Below are positions 40,453 through 49,986 of a stretch of DNA of 64,000 nucleotides, one piece after another (within the stretch, counting starts at the first letter, position 1; the number at the start of each line of letters is the position of its first letter). The translations under genes were made by a program, and so were the position numbers. The stretch lies in the NCBI GenBank assembly GCA_963838375.1, contig CAWIQY010000015.1:124001-188000 (forward strand), in the 5' to 3' direction. The notes below the pieces were generated by a model. It was not told where the DNA came from. It was given only the letters and a program-made list of their open reading frames with translations, and made no database searches. The stretch is from DVED01 sp963838375. Its GTDB lineage: Bacteria; Cyanobacteriota; Cyanobacteriia; Cyanobacteriales; Geitlerinemataceae.

Positions 40453-41787
40453 TTAATGGTGCAAGCGTTCCAAAAATTCCGAGATTTCGGCAACCAGCCA
40501 GCGCTTCTCTACGGGAGTCAGCGACTGCCCAAATTCGTAGCAGTCTTCGCCAGCCTCGATCTGGCAGCGCACGGTTTTGACGCCATGGGGACTAACATTG
40601 ACTCGGAGAGTCGCCCGACGAACTTCTGCGATCGGTTTTTCGATCTGGCGCTTCCATAGCCAAAACTGGTAGTACAATCGGCAGGTTTGGGCATCCAACT
40701 CGATCGCTCGAGGTTCGTTCATCGCTGCGACTTTCACGATGGCGATCCAAATCGGCAAAAAGAACGCAGCGCATATCCAGAAATTGGGGATGGCAGCCAA
40801 ACCCAGAAGAAAACACGGAAAACTAACGCACAGAAGCAGCTGCCATTGGTAGATCGATTTGTGATGGATAGATGACAACTGCACCGATAAACTTCGATCG
40901 TCCCTTTTTAACTGAATATGACTGCCTTTGGGGGGTTGGCGCGTGGGAAAAACGGTGGCAGAATTGGCAAGTTGACCCCGGTGGCGCAGAACATCTAATG
41001 CTTCGTTGGCAGATGTATATCGATCTTCGATCGCCGGTTCGAGCATTTTTTCCAACCAGTTGGCAAATTCTGGGGCAATGGAAACTCGATCGCGAAAGTC
41101 GATTTTCATCCGTTTTTCGGGCAGTTCGCCGGGCGATCGATGGGTCAGCAAAAACAGCAAGGTTGCCCCTAGCGCGTATAAATCCGAGGCGAAAAATGCT
41201 TGTCCTCGAAACTGTTCTGGCGGCATATATCCCACCGTCCCCACGAACGTTCCCCCTTCAATCAGGGTGCGGCGATAGACATCCTGAACTGCCCCGAAAT
41301 CGACTAAATAGACTCTGCCATCGGCACGGCGGATAATATTTTGGGGTTTGATATCCCGGTGAATGGCGGGAGGGTTGAGCCAGTGAAGATAATTCAGAAT
41401 TTCTAAAATTTGTTCGGCAATGTCTCGCACTTGTTCTTCGGTGGCGTGCCAGCCTTTTTTAACTAACTCGGCAAGGGAATCGCCTTCGACTAATTCTTGA
41501 ATTAAATAGAAGTGTCGATCGTCTTTTGTATCTTCATAGAAATAACCTAAGTATTGAGGGATTGCGGGATGCTGGAGATGAGCGAGAACTTGAGCTTCTC
41601 GTTCAAATAAATCCAGTGCTTTCCAATCTTGGGTTTGCCGTAGTGAGAGCACTTTCATTGCCACCCTTTTGTAGTCTGTGAGGTCTTCAGCTTCGTAAGT
41701 TGTGCCAAATGCGCCTTGTCCGATCGATCTAACGATTCGATAGCGATCGGCAATGATTCGATCGTCGCTGTGTAATGTGTTTTTCAT
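40453..41787 (-). CDS. Ser/Thr protein kinase with two C-terminal membrane helices
   Basis: 444 residues. The Hanks-type kinase domain (about 10-275) has the Gly loop IGQGAFGTTYEAED, VAMKVL (Lys), catalytic loop IHRDIKPQNII, DFGAVQD (metal-binding DFG), GTVGYMPPEQF and SDLYALGATLLFLL. After it a hydrophobic stretch (about 325-370) forms two membrane helices, and a C-terminal domain (TLRVNVSPHGVKTVRCQIEAG...PVEKRWLVAEISEFL) follows. This architecture occurs in many cyanobacterial kinases. All catalytic residues are present. It is 16 bases downstream of a paralogous kinase on the same strand, so the two form an operon derived from tandem duplication. The substrate is unknown. Confidence 0.95.
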   Translation of the reverse strand: MKNTLHSDDRIIADRYRIVRSIGQGAFGTTYEAEDLTDYKRVAMKVLSLRQTQDWKALDLFEREAQVLAHLQHPAIPQYLGYFYEDTKDDRHFYLIQELVEGDSLAELVKKGWHATEEQVRDIAEQILEILNYLHWLNPPAIHRDIKPQNIIRRADGRVYLVDFGAVQDVYRRTLIEGGTFVGTVGYMPPEQFRGQAFFASDLYALGATLLFLLTHRSPGELPEKRMKIDFRDRVSIAPEFANWLEKMLEPAIEDRYTSANEALDVLRHRGQLANSATVFPTRQPPKGSHIQLKRDDRSLSVQLSSIHHKSIYQWQLLLCVSFPCFLLGLAAIPNFWICAAFFLPIWIAIVKVAAMNEPRAIELDAQTCRLYYQFWLWKRQIEKPIAEVRRATLRVNVSPHGVKTVRCQIEAGEDCYEFGQSLTPVEKRWLVAEISEFLERLHH

Positions 41788-41803
41788 GATTTTTTGTTTG
41801 GCA

Positions 41804-43288
41804 TCACAGCTCTCGATCTTTAATATACATTTTGAGAATTCGATCGAGCCAATTTTCTACTTCTGGTAACGGGGAAACCCGATCGTGAAAAGGAATCTCT
41901 TTGGCTGACTTGGACGGTGATAACTGTTCTAAACCCAAAAAAGTAGAAATTTCATCCGCTAACCACTGCTTCTCAAATTCAGAAATTATCGAACCAATGG
42001 TAATGGTATTAGAAAATACATCAGAAACTATCGAACCAAAGGTATGTTTACGAATTCCTTCCCAAAGAACTAAGTTGACAATTATACGTGTTTTACCCTT
42101 ACTTCTAGCGACATTAACTTCTACCTCTACCAGCTCAATATCTTTTGTTTGTCCTTGAACACGACGATAGGTGATACCCAAAAAACTAGATGTGATGGTA
42201 AAAATCTGTCGATCGATGGATAGTTTTTCCCAACTGCCTAAACCCCTCAATAAGTAAATGCAAGCAATTGAAACCACTAAAGTGAAAGGAGTTGAAAGTA
42301 ACAACACGATCGGAAATGCTATAAAGCCCCCTACAACAAATAATCCCAGGCTTACTAGTAAAAGCCAACTATATTTCCACCTAGGAGGAATTTGGCAGAT
42401 AAAACACCGATCGCTTTTACTTATAATTATATGACTAGATTGCGGACGGTTGCAGGTTGAACGATCGATATTTTCTGATAAAAGACTTGCCAAAGTTTCA
42501 GCAGCTTCTCGTGCCGATTGGAAGCGATCTTCTACAGAAGGTTCGAGCATTTTTTCCAGCCAATCGGCAAAGTCTAGGGATACGGAAACCCGATCTCGAA
42601 AGTTTATTTTTAACCGTTGCTGGGGTAATTCTGCTGGGGATTTCCCAGTTAATAAAAACAGTAACGTCGCTCCCAAAGCATATAAATCCGATGCGGCAAC
42701 CACTTGTCCGCGAAACTGTTCGTGAGGCATATAGCCAAGGGTTCCCACAAAGGTTCCACCCCGAGTTAGCGTATTGCGATAGACTTCTTGTACTGCTCCA
42801 AAATCGACTAAATATATTTTGTTATCGGGACGGCGAATAATATTTTCGGGTTTGATATCTCGGTGAATGACAGGAGGTGTGAAACTGTGGAGATAGTCCA
42901 GAATTTGTAAGAGTTGACGAGCGATATCTTTTATTTCTTCTTCTTTAGGGCGCCAACTTTTTTTAACTAATTCGGATAAAGACTGTCCTGATGCTAACTC
43001 TTGAATTAGGTAAGATCGTCGATCGTCTGGGGTTTCTTCTTGAAACGAGTTAATGTATTTTGGAATACCCGGACAATCTAGGTTTTGGAGAATTTTTGCT
43101 TCTCGATCGAACAATTCTAGAATTTTCCACTCAGTTGTTTCCCGAAACGAAACAATTTTTATTGCCACTCGCTGGCAATTCGTCAAATCTTCGGCTTCGT
43201 AGGTGGCTGCCATCGTACCGCATCCGAGAGGTGCAACAATTCGATAGCGATTGGCAACAATATCGTCAGGTTGGTGTAATCCGTTCAT
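41804..43288 (-). CDS. Ser/Thr protein kinase, paralogue with extended tail
   Basis: 494 residues, same plan as its downstream neighbour: kinase domain about 10-275 with IHRDIKPENII, DFGAVQE and GTLGYMPHEQF, two membrane helices at about 315-360 and a conserved C-terminal domain to about 450. Differences: the Gly loop is LGCGTMAATYEAED, with the third Gly replaced by Ala, and there is an extra C-terminal stretch of about 35 residues. That tail (AKEIPFHDRVSPLPEVENWL, then DRILKMYIKDREL) repeats the alpha-helical segment found inside the kinase domain (LKINFRDRVSVSLDFADWL, then EKMLEPSVEDRF). The tail therefore looks like a fragment of a further kinase copy joined by recombination. Confidence 0.94.
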   Translation of the reverse strand: MNGLHQPDDIVANRYRIVAPLGCGTMAATYEAEDLTNCQRVAIKIVSFRETTEWKILELFDREAKILQNLDCPGIPKYINSFQEETPDDRRSYLIQELASGQSLSELVKKSWRPKEEEIKDIARQLLQILDYLHSFTPPVIHRDIKPENIIRRPDNKIYLVDFGAVQEVYRNTLTRGGTFVGTLGYMPHEQFRGQVVAASDLYALGATLLFLLTGKSPAELPQQRLKINFRDRVSVSLDFADWLEKMLEPSVEDRFQSAREAAETLASLLSENIDRSTCNRPQSSHIIISKSDRCFICQIPPRWKYSWLLLVSLGLFVVGGFIAFPIVLLLSTPFTLVVSIACIYLLRGLGSWEKLSIDRQIFTITSSFLGITYRRVQGQTKDIELVEVEVNVARSKGKTRIIVNLVLWEGIRKHTFGSIVSDVFSNTITIGSIISEFEKQWLADEISTFLGLEQLSPSKSAKEIPFHDRVSPLPEVENWLDRILKMYIKDREL

Positions 43289-43526
43289 TATCCCGCTTTC
43301 ACACGTAGTAATGTCAATAGGCGATCGAAATTGTTATGAGACTAGACTTCGCCGATCTTTCACCACTTGGGTGGATATCCTCAGCAATAATGGTGACTGG
43401 GATCGTTTCTAGTCTATCTCGTACAATTCTGTTTCGATTATAAACACTACACGCATACACACCTCGAGGTTGTGCAAGAAGATTCACAAATCTAACTTTT
43501 TGAGTTGAAGAAAATGGGGTTGGCAA

Positions 43527-44834
43527 TCACCCGCAATCTTGTTGACACACAACGGGTAAGGGCAAATTAACAGGAATTTCGATAGCGAATTCTGTCCCTC
43601 TCCCAGGCACAGAATCGCAACTCAGTTTCCCTTCATGTTGTTCGACGATAATTTGATAGCTGCTAGATAACCCCAATCCTCGTCCTTCTCCAACTGGCTT
43701 GGTTGTAAAAAATGGATCGAATATCCGGTTTTTAACCTCTTCAGATATACCGGTTCCATTATCTTTAATCCGAATAGAAACCATTTCATTTTGAATTACA
43801 TTTGTGGAAATCCAAATAGTTGGGTTTTCATTCACACTAGTCAAATCACGATCGAAGCTATTTTCCAGAACATCGATCGCATTATGAAGAATATTAAATA
43901 AAACTTGATTTATTTGTCGAGCATAGCAAGCAATTTTCGGTATATTTCCATAGTTTTTAACAAGTTCGATCGCTGAAGTTCCATTTTTTGAATCTAGGCG
44001 ATGTTGCAAAACTATCAGAACACTGTCTATGGCTTCATGTACATCGATTATTTTAAAATCGGCTTCATCTAGACGAGAAAAGATGCGTAAACCCAATACG
44101 ATCGCCCGTACCCGATCGGCTCCGACTTTCATGGAATTTAGCAAGTTTTCCAAGTCAGTTGCTAAAAAATCTAAATCGATATCATGAATTTTGTTTTTAA
44201 TCCGTTCGGACGGATGAGGATATTGTTTTTGATAAAGTTCGATCAAGCTCAGTAAATCTGTTATATATTCGCGAGCAGGAGTAATATTACTATATATAAA
44301 ACTAATAGGATTGTTGATTTCGTGGGCGATTCCTGCAACAATTTGACCGATGGCAAGCGCTTTTTCTTGTTGAATTAATTGTGCTTGAGTCTTTTGTAGT
44401 TCTACTAATGTGTCTTGTAGCTGTATATTTTTAGAATGAAGTTGTTGTTGCAAAGATTGTAGCGCGAGTTGATGTTCGACACGAGCCAAAATTTCGGCAA
44501 ACTGAAAGGGTTTACTGATGTAGTCCGAACCGCCTACTTGAAATGCTTTAACTTTATCTTCTACATCATCTAAAGCACTGAGAAAGATGACAGGAACAGA
44601 ACAAGTTCGATCGTCACTTTTTAGTTTTTCACAAACCTCATATCCATTCATTCCTGGCATATTAATATCCAGTAAAATCAGATCGGGAAGTACCGTTTGC
44701 ACAGCCGTCAGAGCCATCTGACCGTTAATGGCTTTGCGAACGTTATAGCCTTGTTCCAGCAGCATTGTCGAAAGGAACCGAATATTATCGGCGGTATCAT
44801 CAACAATCAGAATATCTTTGGGATTGTCGGTCAT
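43527..44834 (-). CDS. Receiver-histidine kinase (REC-HisKA-HATPase)
   Basis: 435 residues without membrane segments. The receiver domain is first (about 8-125: ILIVDDTADNIRFLS, DLILLDINMPGMNGYEVCE with acceptor Asp near 55, YISKPFQFAEILA), then a coiled coil (LQQQLHSKNIQLQDTLVELQ), the dimerisation/phospho-acceptor helix IVAGIAHEINNPISF with the H-box His near 172, and the ATPase domain with NILHNAIDVLENSF (N box), IKDNGTGISEEVKNRIFDPF (G1/F) and GEGRGLGLSSSYQI (G2). It is a cytoplasmic soluble kinase of the type that takes a signal through its own receiver. The partner is unknown; it sits between the Ser/Thr kinases and the ethylene-receptor-like kinase on the same strand. Confidence 0.95.
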   Translation of the reverse strand: MTDNPKDILIVDDTADNIRFLSTMLLEQGYNVRKAINGQMALTAVQTVLPDLILLDINMPGMNGYEVCEKLKSDDRTCSVPVIFLSALDDVEDKVKAFQVGGSDYISKPFQFAEILARVEHQLALQSLQQQLHSKNIQLQDTLVELQKTQAQLIQQEKALAIGQIVAGIAHEINNPISFIYSNITPAREYITDLLSLIELYQKQYPHPSERIKNKIHDIDLDFLATDLENLLNSMKVGADRVRAIVLGLRIFSRLDEADFKIIDVHEAIDSVLIVLQHRLDSKNGTSAIELVKNYGNIPKIACYARQINQVLFNILHNAIDVLENSFDRDLTSVNENPTIWISTNVIQNEMVSIRIKDNGTGISEEVKNRIFDPFFTTKPVGEGRGLGLSSSYQIIVEQHEGKLSCDSVPGRGTEFAIEIPVNLPLPVVCQQDCG

Positions 44835-45236
44835 GATTTAAAATGGATATGGTAAGACGTAATGAATTTGTAGCGATAAAGCAGTCGAGCAAGCGCGGTT
44901 AGGAGAAAGTCTAGTAGGAGCGTGTTTCGTAGCCCTGCCGCAGGCTATAGCACTTGCACGAGAAACCTCATGCACCAATCCACAAACATCGTGCAAATGT
45001 GCAGACCCGTTCGCCATACATCAGGTTTTAATCCCAGAATAGCCTAAAAAAAGTTGCGGCAATGGCACAGTTCGGTAACGGCACGAAAAAACAAGTCGGG
45101 GAAGATCCTTTTACGAGATGGTCTTGGGGAAACGTCAAAGCATTCAATCCCATTGAACCTTATATTAAGGTTAATTCATATCTTCCAAAGGAAATAGTTA
45201 TCAAAACTAGTTACAAAAAGTAGCAATTTTGAGCGA
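44835..45236. other. 402-base intergenic region
   Basis: Upstream DNA of the REC-histidine kinase gene and downstream of the receiver remnant. GCCCTGCCGCAGGC (about 44933-44946) is a small palindromic element. No gene is seen. Confidence 0.45.
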
Positions 45237-45824
45237 TTACGATCGATCCTCCTGTTGTGTCAGCTCCATCACCCGATCGAACTGGAAATTTTCCACCAAT
45301 TCTGTCAAACCTTGTACCAAAGCCGTATTTTCTGGCGGAATTTGGGCGATCGACTCGAAAATCAACAGGTCGCTACATTGGGAAGCCGCGAAATGAACCC
45401 GTTCGATCCACTCGGCAGGCATGACTTGTAAAGCCGAAGCCTCAAGGGTCTTCGGCTCTTCCCCAGCCGTACTCGCTTGGTCTGGCACATCCTCAGCATA
45501 CAGATATTCCACCCCTAGATATTGGCTGATTTTCTCTAAAAGTTCAGCTTCGCGAAATGGCTTGCGGACAAAATCATCGCACCCAATTGACAAAATTTCC
45601 TGCCGCTGTTCTTCAAACGCGCTAGCGGTGAGGGCAATAACGACGGTGTCTTTTCCTTTTTCATGGGCTTTAATCCGCTGAGTTGCTTCGTAACCATCCA
45701 TCACAGGCATCTGCATATCCATCCAGATAAGCTGAGGTTCCCAAGTTTGCCAAACTTTGATTCCTTCTAAACCGTTGACAGCTTCGCGCACCTCAAAACC
45801 GATCGGAGTCAGAAGTTTAAGCAA
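45237..45824 (-). pseudogene. Receiver domain cut off from the multi-sensor kinase
   Basis: This frame has most of a receiver domain (LKLLTPIGFEVREAVNGLEG, IWMDMQMPVMDGYEAT with the acceptor Asp, VIALTASAFEEQR, DDFVRKPFREAELLEKI) and a C-terminal helical extension of about 75 residues ending ELTQQEDRS. Its only start codons fall after the first beta strand and acidic pocket. Read upstream in the same frame, the missing part is present as ISLAPNQPTYRILVVEDRW. So it belongs to the 991-residue kinase and is out of frame by one base, at or near a TCTTCTTCTTCT tract around 45918-45930. Confidence 0.85.
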
Positions 45825-45849
45825 AAGCTGTCGATTTTCCCATCGATCT

Positions 45850-48825
45850 TCAACGACTAAAATACGATAGGTCGGCTGGTTGGGGGCTAAAGAGATTGCT
45901 GTCCGAGATGCCAGAAGAAGAAGACTCTCCCTCGATTGTATCGACTTGCATCACCGGAATCTCGAAAGAAAACAAAGAACCTCGATCGACTTCGCTGCTG
46001 ACGGTCATCTCTCCCCCCATCAATCGCACGAACTTCTGGCTGATGGGCAAACCCAACCCCGTTCCTTCTTGAGATTGCAAGCCTGTTGCCGTTTGGGCAA
46101 ACGCTTGAAAGAGTTTATCCATCTCTTGGGGAGCAATACCGAGTCCGGTGTCTTCCACCTCAAAACCGAGGATCGTTCTTCCTTTATCACTCGTGACGGG
46201 AACAACTGGGTTCGCCAACGATGCATCATCCATCGGGGATGACATTGTTGACGACACTCGAAGCGTGACGCCACCCCGTGTGGTGAATTTGATCGCATTA
46301 CCGATCAAATTAATTAACACCTGGCGCAGTTTGCTCTCGTCAGCGCGAACGAACCGGGGAACCTCCGATGAGATCTCGAACAGAAGCTGTAAGCCTTTGG
46401 CATCGGCTTTTATTTGCAGCATCACTTTGAGATCGTCAAGCAAGCTGTGTAAATCAAAGTCGTTTTCGTTGAGGGTAATTCGTCCGGCTTCGATTTTGGA
46501 CATTTCCAGAATGTCGTTAATCAAGGCGAGAAGGTGTTCGCCACTGCGATTAACCGTTTTCACATAGGCTCGGTTGTCTGGGGAAAGGGTCGAATCGCGG
46601 TTTATCAGTTGGCTAAAACCGAGGATGGCATTGAGAGGAGTCCGCAGTTCGTGGCTCATATTGGCGAGGAATTCGCTTTTTGCTCGGTTGGCAGCATCTG
46701 CCGCGTCTTTCGCCACTTTCAGTTCCGTGGCTTGCTCTTGGGTTTGGGCAAACAGTTGTGCTTGTTGGACGGCAACGCCCAATTGCGTTCCCACTTGGGT
46801 GGCGATGGCGATCTCTACGTCTCCCCAGTTGCGCGGTTGGGAATTTTGGTACGCTGCCAGCAATCCCCAGAGTTGTGTACCGCAGAAAATGGGGACAATC
46901 AGGTAGGCTCGAGCTTGCAACCGCTCTAAAAACTCGAGGTAGCAAGGGTCGAATCCCGCTTTGTAGATATCCCAAACGTAACGATAATTACATTTGTTGC
47001 GGTAAATGCCGCCTTCGGTTTCTTGCAAGTACGTATCTGGAAGAAGATTTTCGCCAACTTGGATCGCGGTGACGGTACAATCGGCTCGACCGACGATAAT
47101 TTGGTTCAAAGGAGGCTGCGAGAGATTGCCGACAACCGATTGCCAACCCCGTGCCACCGACTCGGCAATCAGTTGACCGCTCCAGTCGGGATTGAAACGG
47201 TAGACCAAAACCCGATCGCAATTGAGCGCTTGCCGGAGTTCTTGGGTGGTGGCGGCAAAAATGGCATCTAGGTCTAAAGTTTGGCGCATTCGTTGGATGA
47301 CGCGCGCGATCGTTTTTTCTCGGTCGGCAGTCTGCCGAAGGGTGGTTTCTGCTCGTTTGCGGGCGCTGACATCGACACCGGTTCCCCATGCCGACCATCC
47401 TTCGATGGGAAATCGATCGGCGATATTCGACCAGGCAATGGTTTTTTGACTGCCGTCTTTGCAGGTGATAATCCATTCCCAATTGCGGAAATCGTTACCG
47501 CGTTCTTGCCAAGCGGCTTCCATTTGCGATCGATAGTCGTCATCGACATAGATGAGCGCCAGTCCTAGAGGATTGCCGATTACTTCTTCGGCGAGATATC
47601 CCGTCACTAGCTCGCTTTCGTGGTTCCAAAAGATAAATTTCCCATCGGCATCGACAGCATTGAGCATGACAGGCATATTTTGCAAGATGCCGTATAGTTT
47701 AGCTTCGCTTTCTCGCAGAGCTTCTTCGGCTAATGAGCGATCGCGCGATTCGATCGCCAATGCGGTCATATAGGCTAAGTATGTAACAAAATTTTGCTCT
47801 TCGATCGCCCAATGCCGAGGGGTTTGCGTGTGTTCTATACAAATGACACCCACGATGCGTCCCTTGAGGTTAATGGGGGCATCTAACATTGCGGTAATCT
47901 GATGGGGTAGCAGATAAGTGTCGCGAAACTCGATCGTTCGCGGATCTTCAACGGCGTCGTCGATGGCAATCACTCGTTGGTTTTTTAAGGCTTGGAAATA
48001 GCTCGGATAGTGCGTTGCCGAGAGTTTCATCCCCTCGCTATGTCGATCGCCCGTTCTCTGGTACAAATCCATACACTTCAATGAGCAGCCATCTCGGTCA
48101 TACAGCCAAATACTCGATCGTTCGGCTTTGAGAACTTCACTTGCCAGTTCGGTAATTTCCGCCAGCGTCGCCTCAAATGTACTTTCTTGTAGACTTTCGC
48201 GGGTTGCCAGCTTCAGCAAACCTACTTGTTGTTCTCTCAAACGGGTGTCACTATCTCGCAATGCGGATTCAGCCGCAATTCGCACCCGAATTTCTCGTTC
48301 CAAATCGGTCGTTCGCGCTTGCACTCGCAGATCCAACTCGTCATTAGCGCGGCGCAGTTCGGCTTCGGCTTCCCGGCGTCGATCGATTTCGTTCTCCAGT
48401 TCTTGGTTGATGGCTTCGAGTTGTTCTGGGGTTTTCAGGGAGAGAAACTGCGGGATAACCGTCGCCAATTCAACTGCGGTGTAGCAAGACACCAAAGCCG
48501 TCACCGCTTGTTCGATACCGGAGATCCAGTAGGTGGGATACCACAGCGTCCAGATTTCCAGCAGGTGTCCCACACCGCAAAGGATGATGAATGCGCCGAA
48601 GAGGAGGAAAACATTGAGAAATGGCACGTCTTGGCGCTTGCAGACGAAGTAGACAAGCATTATCGGAATGGAAAAGTAAGCGATCGCGATCAGCAAATCG
48701 CTCATCGCGTGCAGTCCCACCAGAGGGGTTTGCCACAAGTAGCAGTTACCGTGGGGCATATACCGATTGGAAGATACTAAGGTATCGAGAATGTGCCACA
48801 TAGACTTTGGCTGGCTCACAAACAA
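45850..48825 (-). CDS. Ethylene-receptor-like hybrid histidine kinase
   Basis: 991 residues. The N-terminus (about 25-125) is an ethylene-binding membrane domain: GLHAMSDLLIAIAYFSIPI, then LLFGAFIILCGVGHLLEIW with Cys83 and His87 in the Cys-x3-His copper-site spacing. Then come a coiled coil (130-200), GAF (about 215-365), PAS (about 370-495), a phytochrome-like GAF (about 515-690), HisKA with NMSHELRTPLNAILGF (His725) and HATPase with LINLIGNAIKFT, EDTGLGI and GTGLGLPIS. The second GAF has the DIYKAGFDPCYLEFL segment of bilin-binding GAFs but Cys-Tyr instead of Cys-His, so chromophore binding is uncertain. Architecture resembles Synechocystis Slr1212 (SynEtr1/UirS). The receiver it should carry is frameshifted off the 3' end. 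Confidence 0.94.
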   Translation of the reverse strand: MFVSQPKSMWHILDTLVSSNRYMPHGNCYLWQTPLVGLHAMSDLLIAIAYFSIPIMLVYFVCKRQDVPFLNVFLLFGAFIILCGVGHLLEIWTLWYPTYWISGIEQAVTALVSCYTAVELATVIPQFLSLKTPEQLEAINQELENEIDRRREAEAELRRANDELDLRVQARTTDLEREIRVRIAAESALRDSDTRLREQQVGLLKLATRESLQESTFEATLAEITELASEVLKAERSSIWLYDRDGCSLKCMDLYQRTGDRHSEGMKLSATHYPSYFQALKNQRVIAIDDAVEDPRTIEFRDTYLLPHQITAMLDAPINLKGRIVGVICIEHTQTPRHWAIEEQNFVTYLAYMTALAIESRDRSLAEEALRESEAKLYGILQNMPVMLNAVDADGKFIFWNHESELVTGYLAEEVIGNPLGLALIYVDDDYRSQMEAAWQERGNDFRNWEWIITCKDGSQKTIAWSNIADRFPIEGWSAWGTGVDVSARKRAETTLRQTADREKTIARVIQRMRQTLDLDAIFAATTQELRQALNCDRVLVYRFNPDWSGQLIAESVARGWQSVVGNLSQPPLNQIIVGRADCTVTAIQVGENLLPDTYLQETEGGIYRNKCNYRYVWDIYKAGFDPCYLEFLERLQARAYLIVPIFCGTQLWGLLAAYQNSQPRNWGDVEIAIATQVGTQLGVAVQQAQLFAQTQEQATELKVAKDAADAANRAKSEFLANMSHELRTPLNAILGFSQLINRDSTLSPDNRAYVKTVNRSGEHLLALINDILEMSKIEAGRITLNENDFDLHSLLDDLKVMLQIKADAKGLQLLFEISSEVPRFVRADESKLRQVLINLIGNAIKFTTRGGVTLRVSSTMSSPMDDASLANPVVPVTSDKGRTILGFEVEDTGLGIAPQEMDKLFQAFAQTATGLQSQEGTGLGLPISQKFVRLMGGEMTVSSEVDRGSLFSFEIPVMQVDTIEGESSSSGISDSNLFSPQPADLSYFSR

Positions 48826-49986
48826 AGGAAATGGAGTAGGATTTCGGGCGATCGAGTTATTTCTATCTCGATCTTAACTAAAGATAATGGAAGACCGACT
48901 TGACGCCATGGTAATAAAAAATAGGAGCGCCGATCCTGTTTATTTTATCGAAGAAAGGAATAGAAAACATCCCAACAACTGATTGGATTGGCTTCAAAAT
49001 TGGAATATATTCATGTCCGAACTGCAAGCTAGAAATGTGTCGCCATACCAATGCCGCTCTTAATATCTTGCCAAAAGTCAACTGTGAGGATTGGGCAGAG
49101 TCGCAAGTCCCGATATCGATCCAATTTTGAAGTGTGGTGCGGGTACATTAGTCCGACAGCGGACGAGGTCAGTAAAACCTGGGTTTGGCGTGGATTCTGC
49201 TTGTTTCGAGAGTCGATCCCGACCTGGGGTCACGAATACGGCGATCGACGAACTGCGTCAGCTGAAGTTCTAAACTCTAAATCTACGATCGTCGTCGGCT
49301 CAGCCACTGAATTGACTCATAGCCAATCGTCATTTGGATCGACAGAAATCCGGGTTTGAAGCCACCGATAGTAAGAGATCGATCGCCCAATTCTGGAGAG
49401 TCTCTTTTTTCGTCTTGTCAGTCAAAGCGCCAGCGTTCAGGCATAGAACCTTTATCCGATTTGTAAATGCATTTTATAAAACTTTTTAGTCTAGTATTCG
49501 TGTAAGCGATTAAAATTGAGGCTTTAAACTACATTAATCCCTTATGTGCGACAAAAGACGATCGAGTCGATCGAAATTCCTGACGAACCCATGGAGTGGG
49601 TGATGTGAGTTCATTGCGAATTACCGATGACCGATAGCGAGATCATGCTCGAGTCTACTAAAATGGATTGAAGTTAACTGAACCCACAACAGGGGGGAGA
49701 TCGATCGTTGCATCCCAAGTGTGGCAAGTCCTTCCGGCTTGAGAACACCCTTTTCTAGACAAGTCTAGCTGCGTCCAAACCCAACCCGCCTCCACAGCCC
49801 AACCCACTTTGACCTCCTAGTATCCAGAATCTCTCATGCCCAGTGCCGGGAGAATGTCAACCCAAACATCTCCCAAATCATCACCTCTAAGCCTTGCCCG
49901 ATCGGGGCTAAAAGCAATTCCCGGGAGATATCTAACTCATCGTCAACCATTGTGCAACACTGTCAACCTCATTCCACAAAACACTG
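48826..49986. other. 1.16-kb region without a supportable gene
   Basis: Lies between the divergent kinase and caspase-like genes. Frames of up to about 100 codons exist (e.g. 49051-49359) but their composition is not protein-like. GAAAACATTT-type AT-rich DNA near 49450-49530 may be promoter sequence. Untranslated RNA or decayed DNA is possible. Confidence 0.5.

Noticed and set aside
49051..49359. 102-codon frame in the 1.16-kb gap
   Set aside because: Biased, non-conserved-looking composition and no ribosome binding site.
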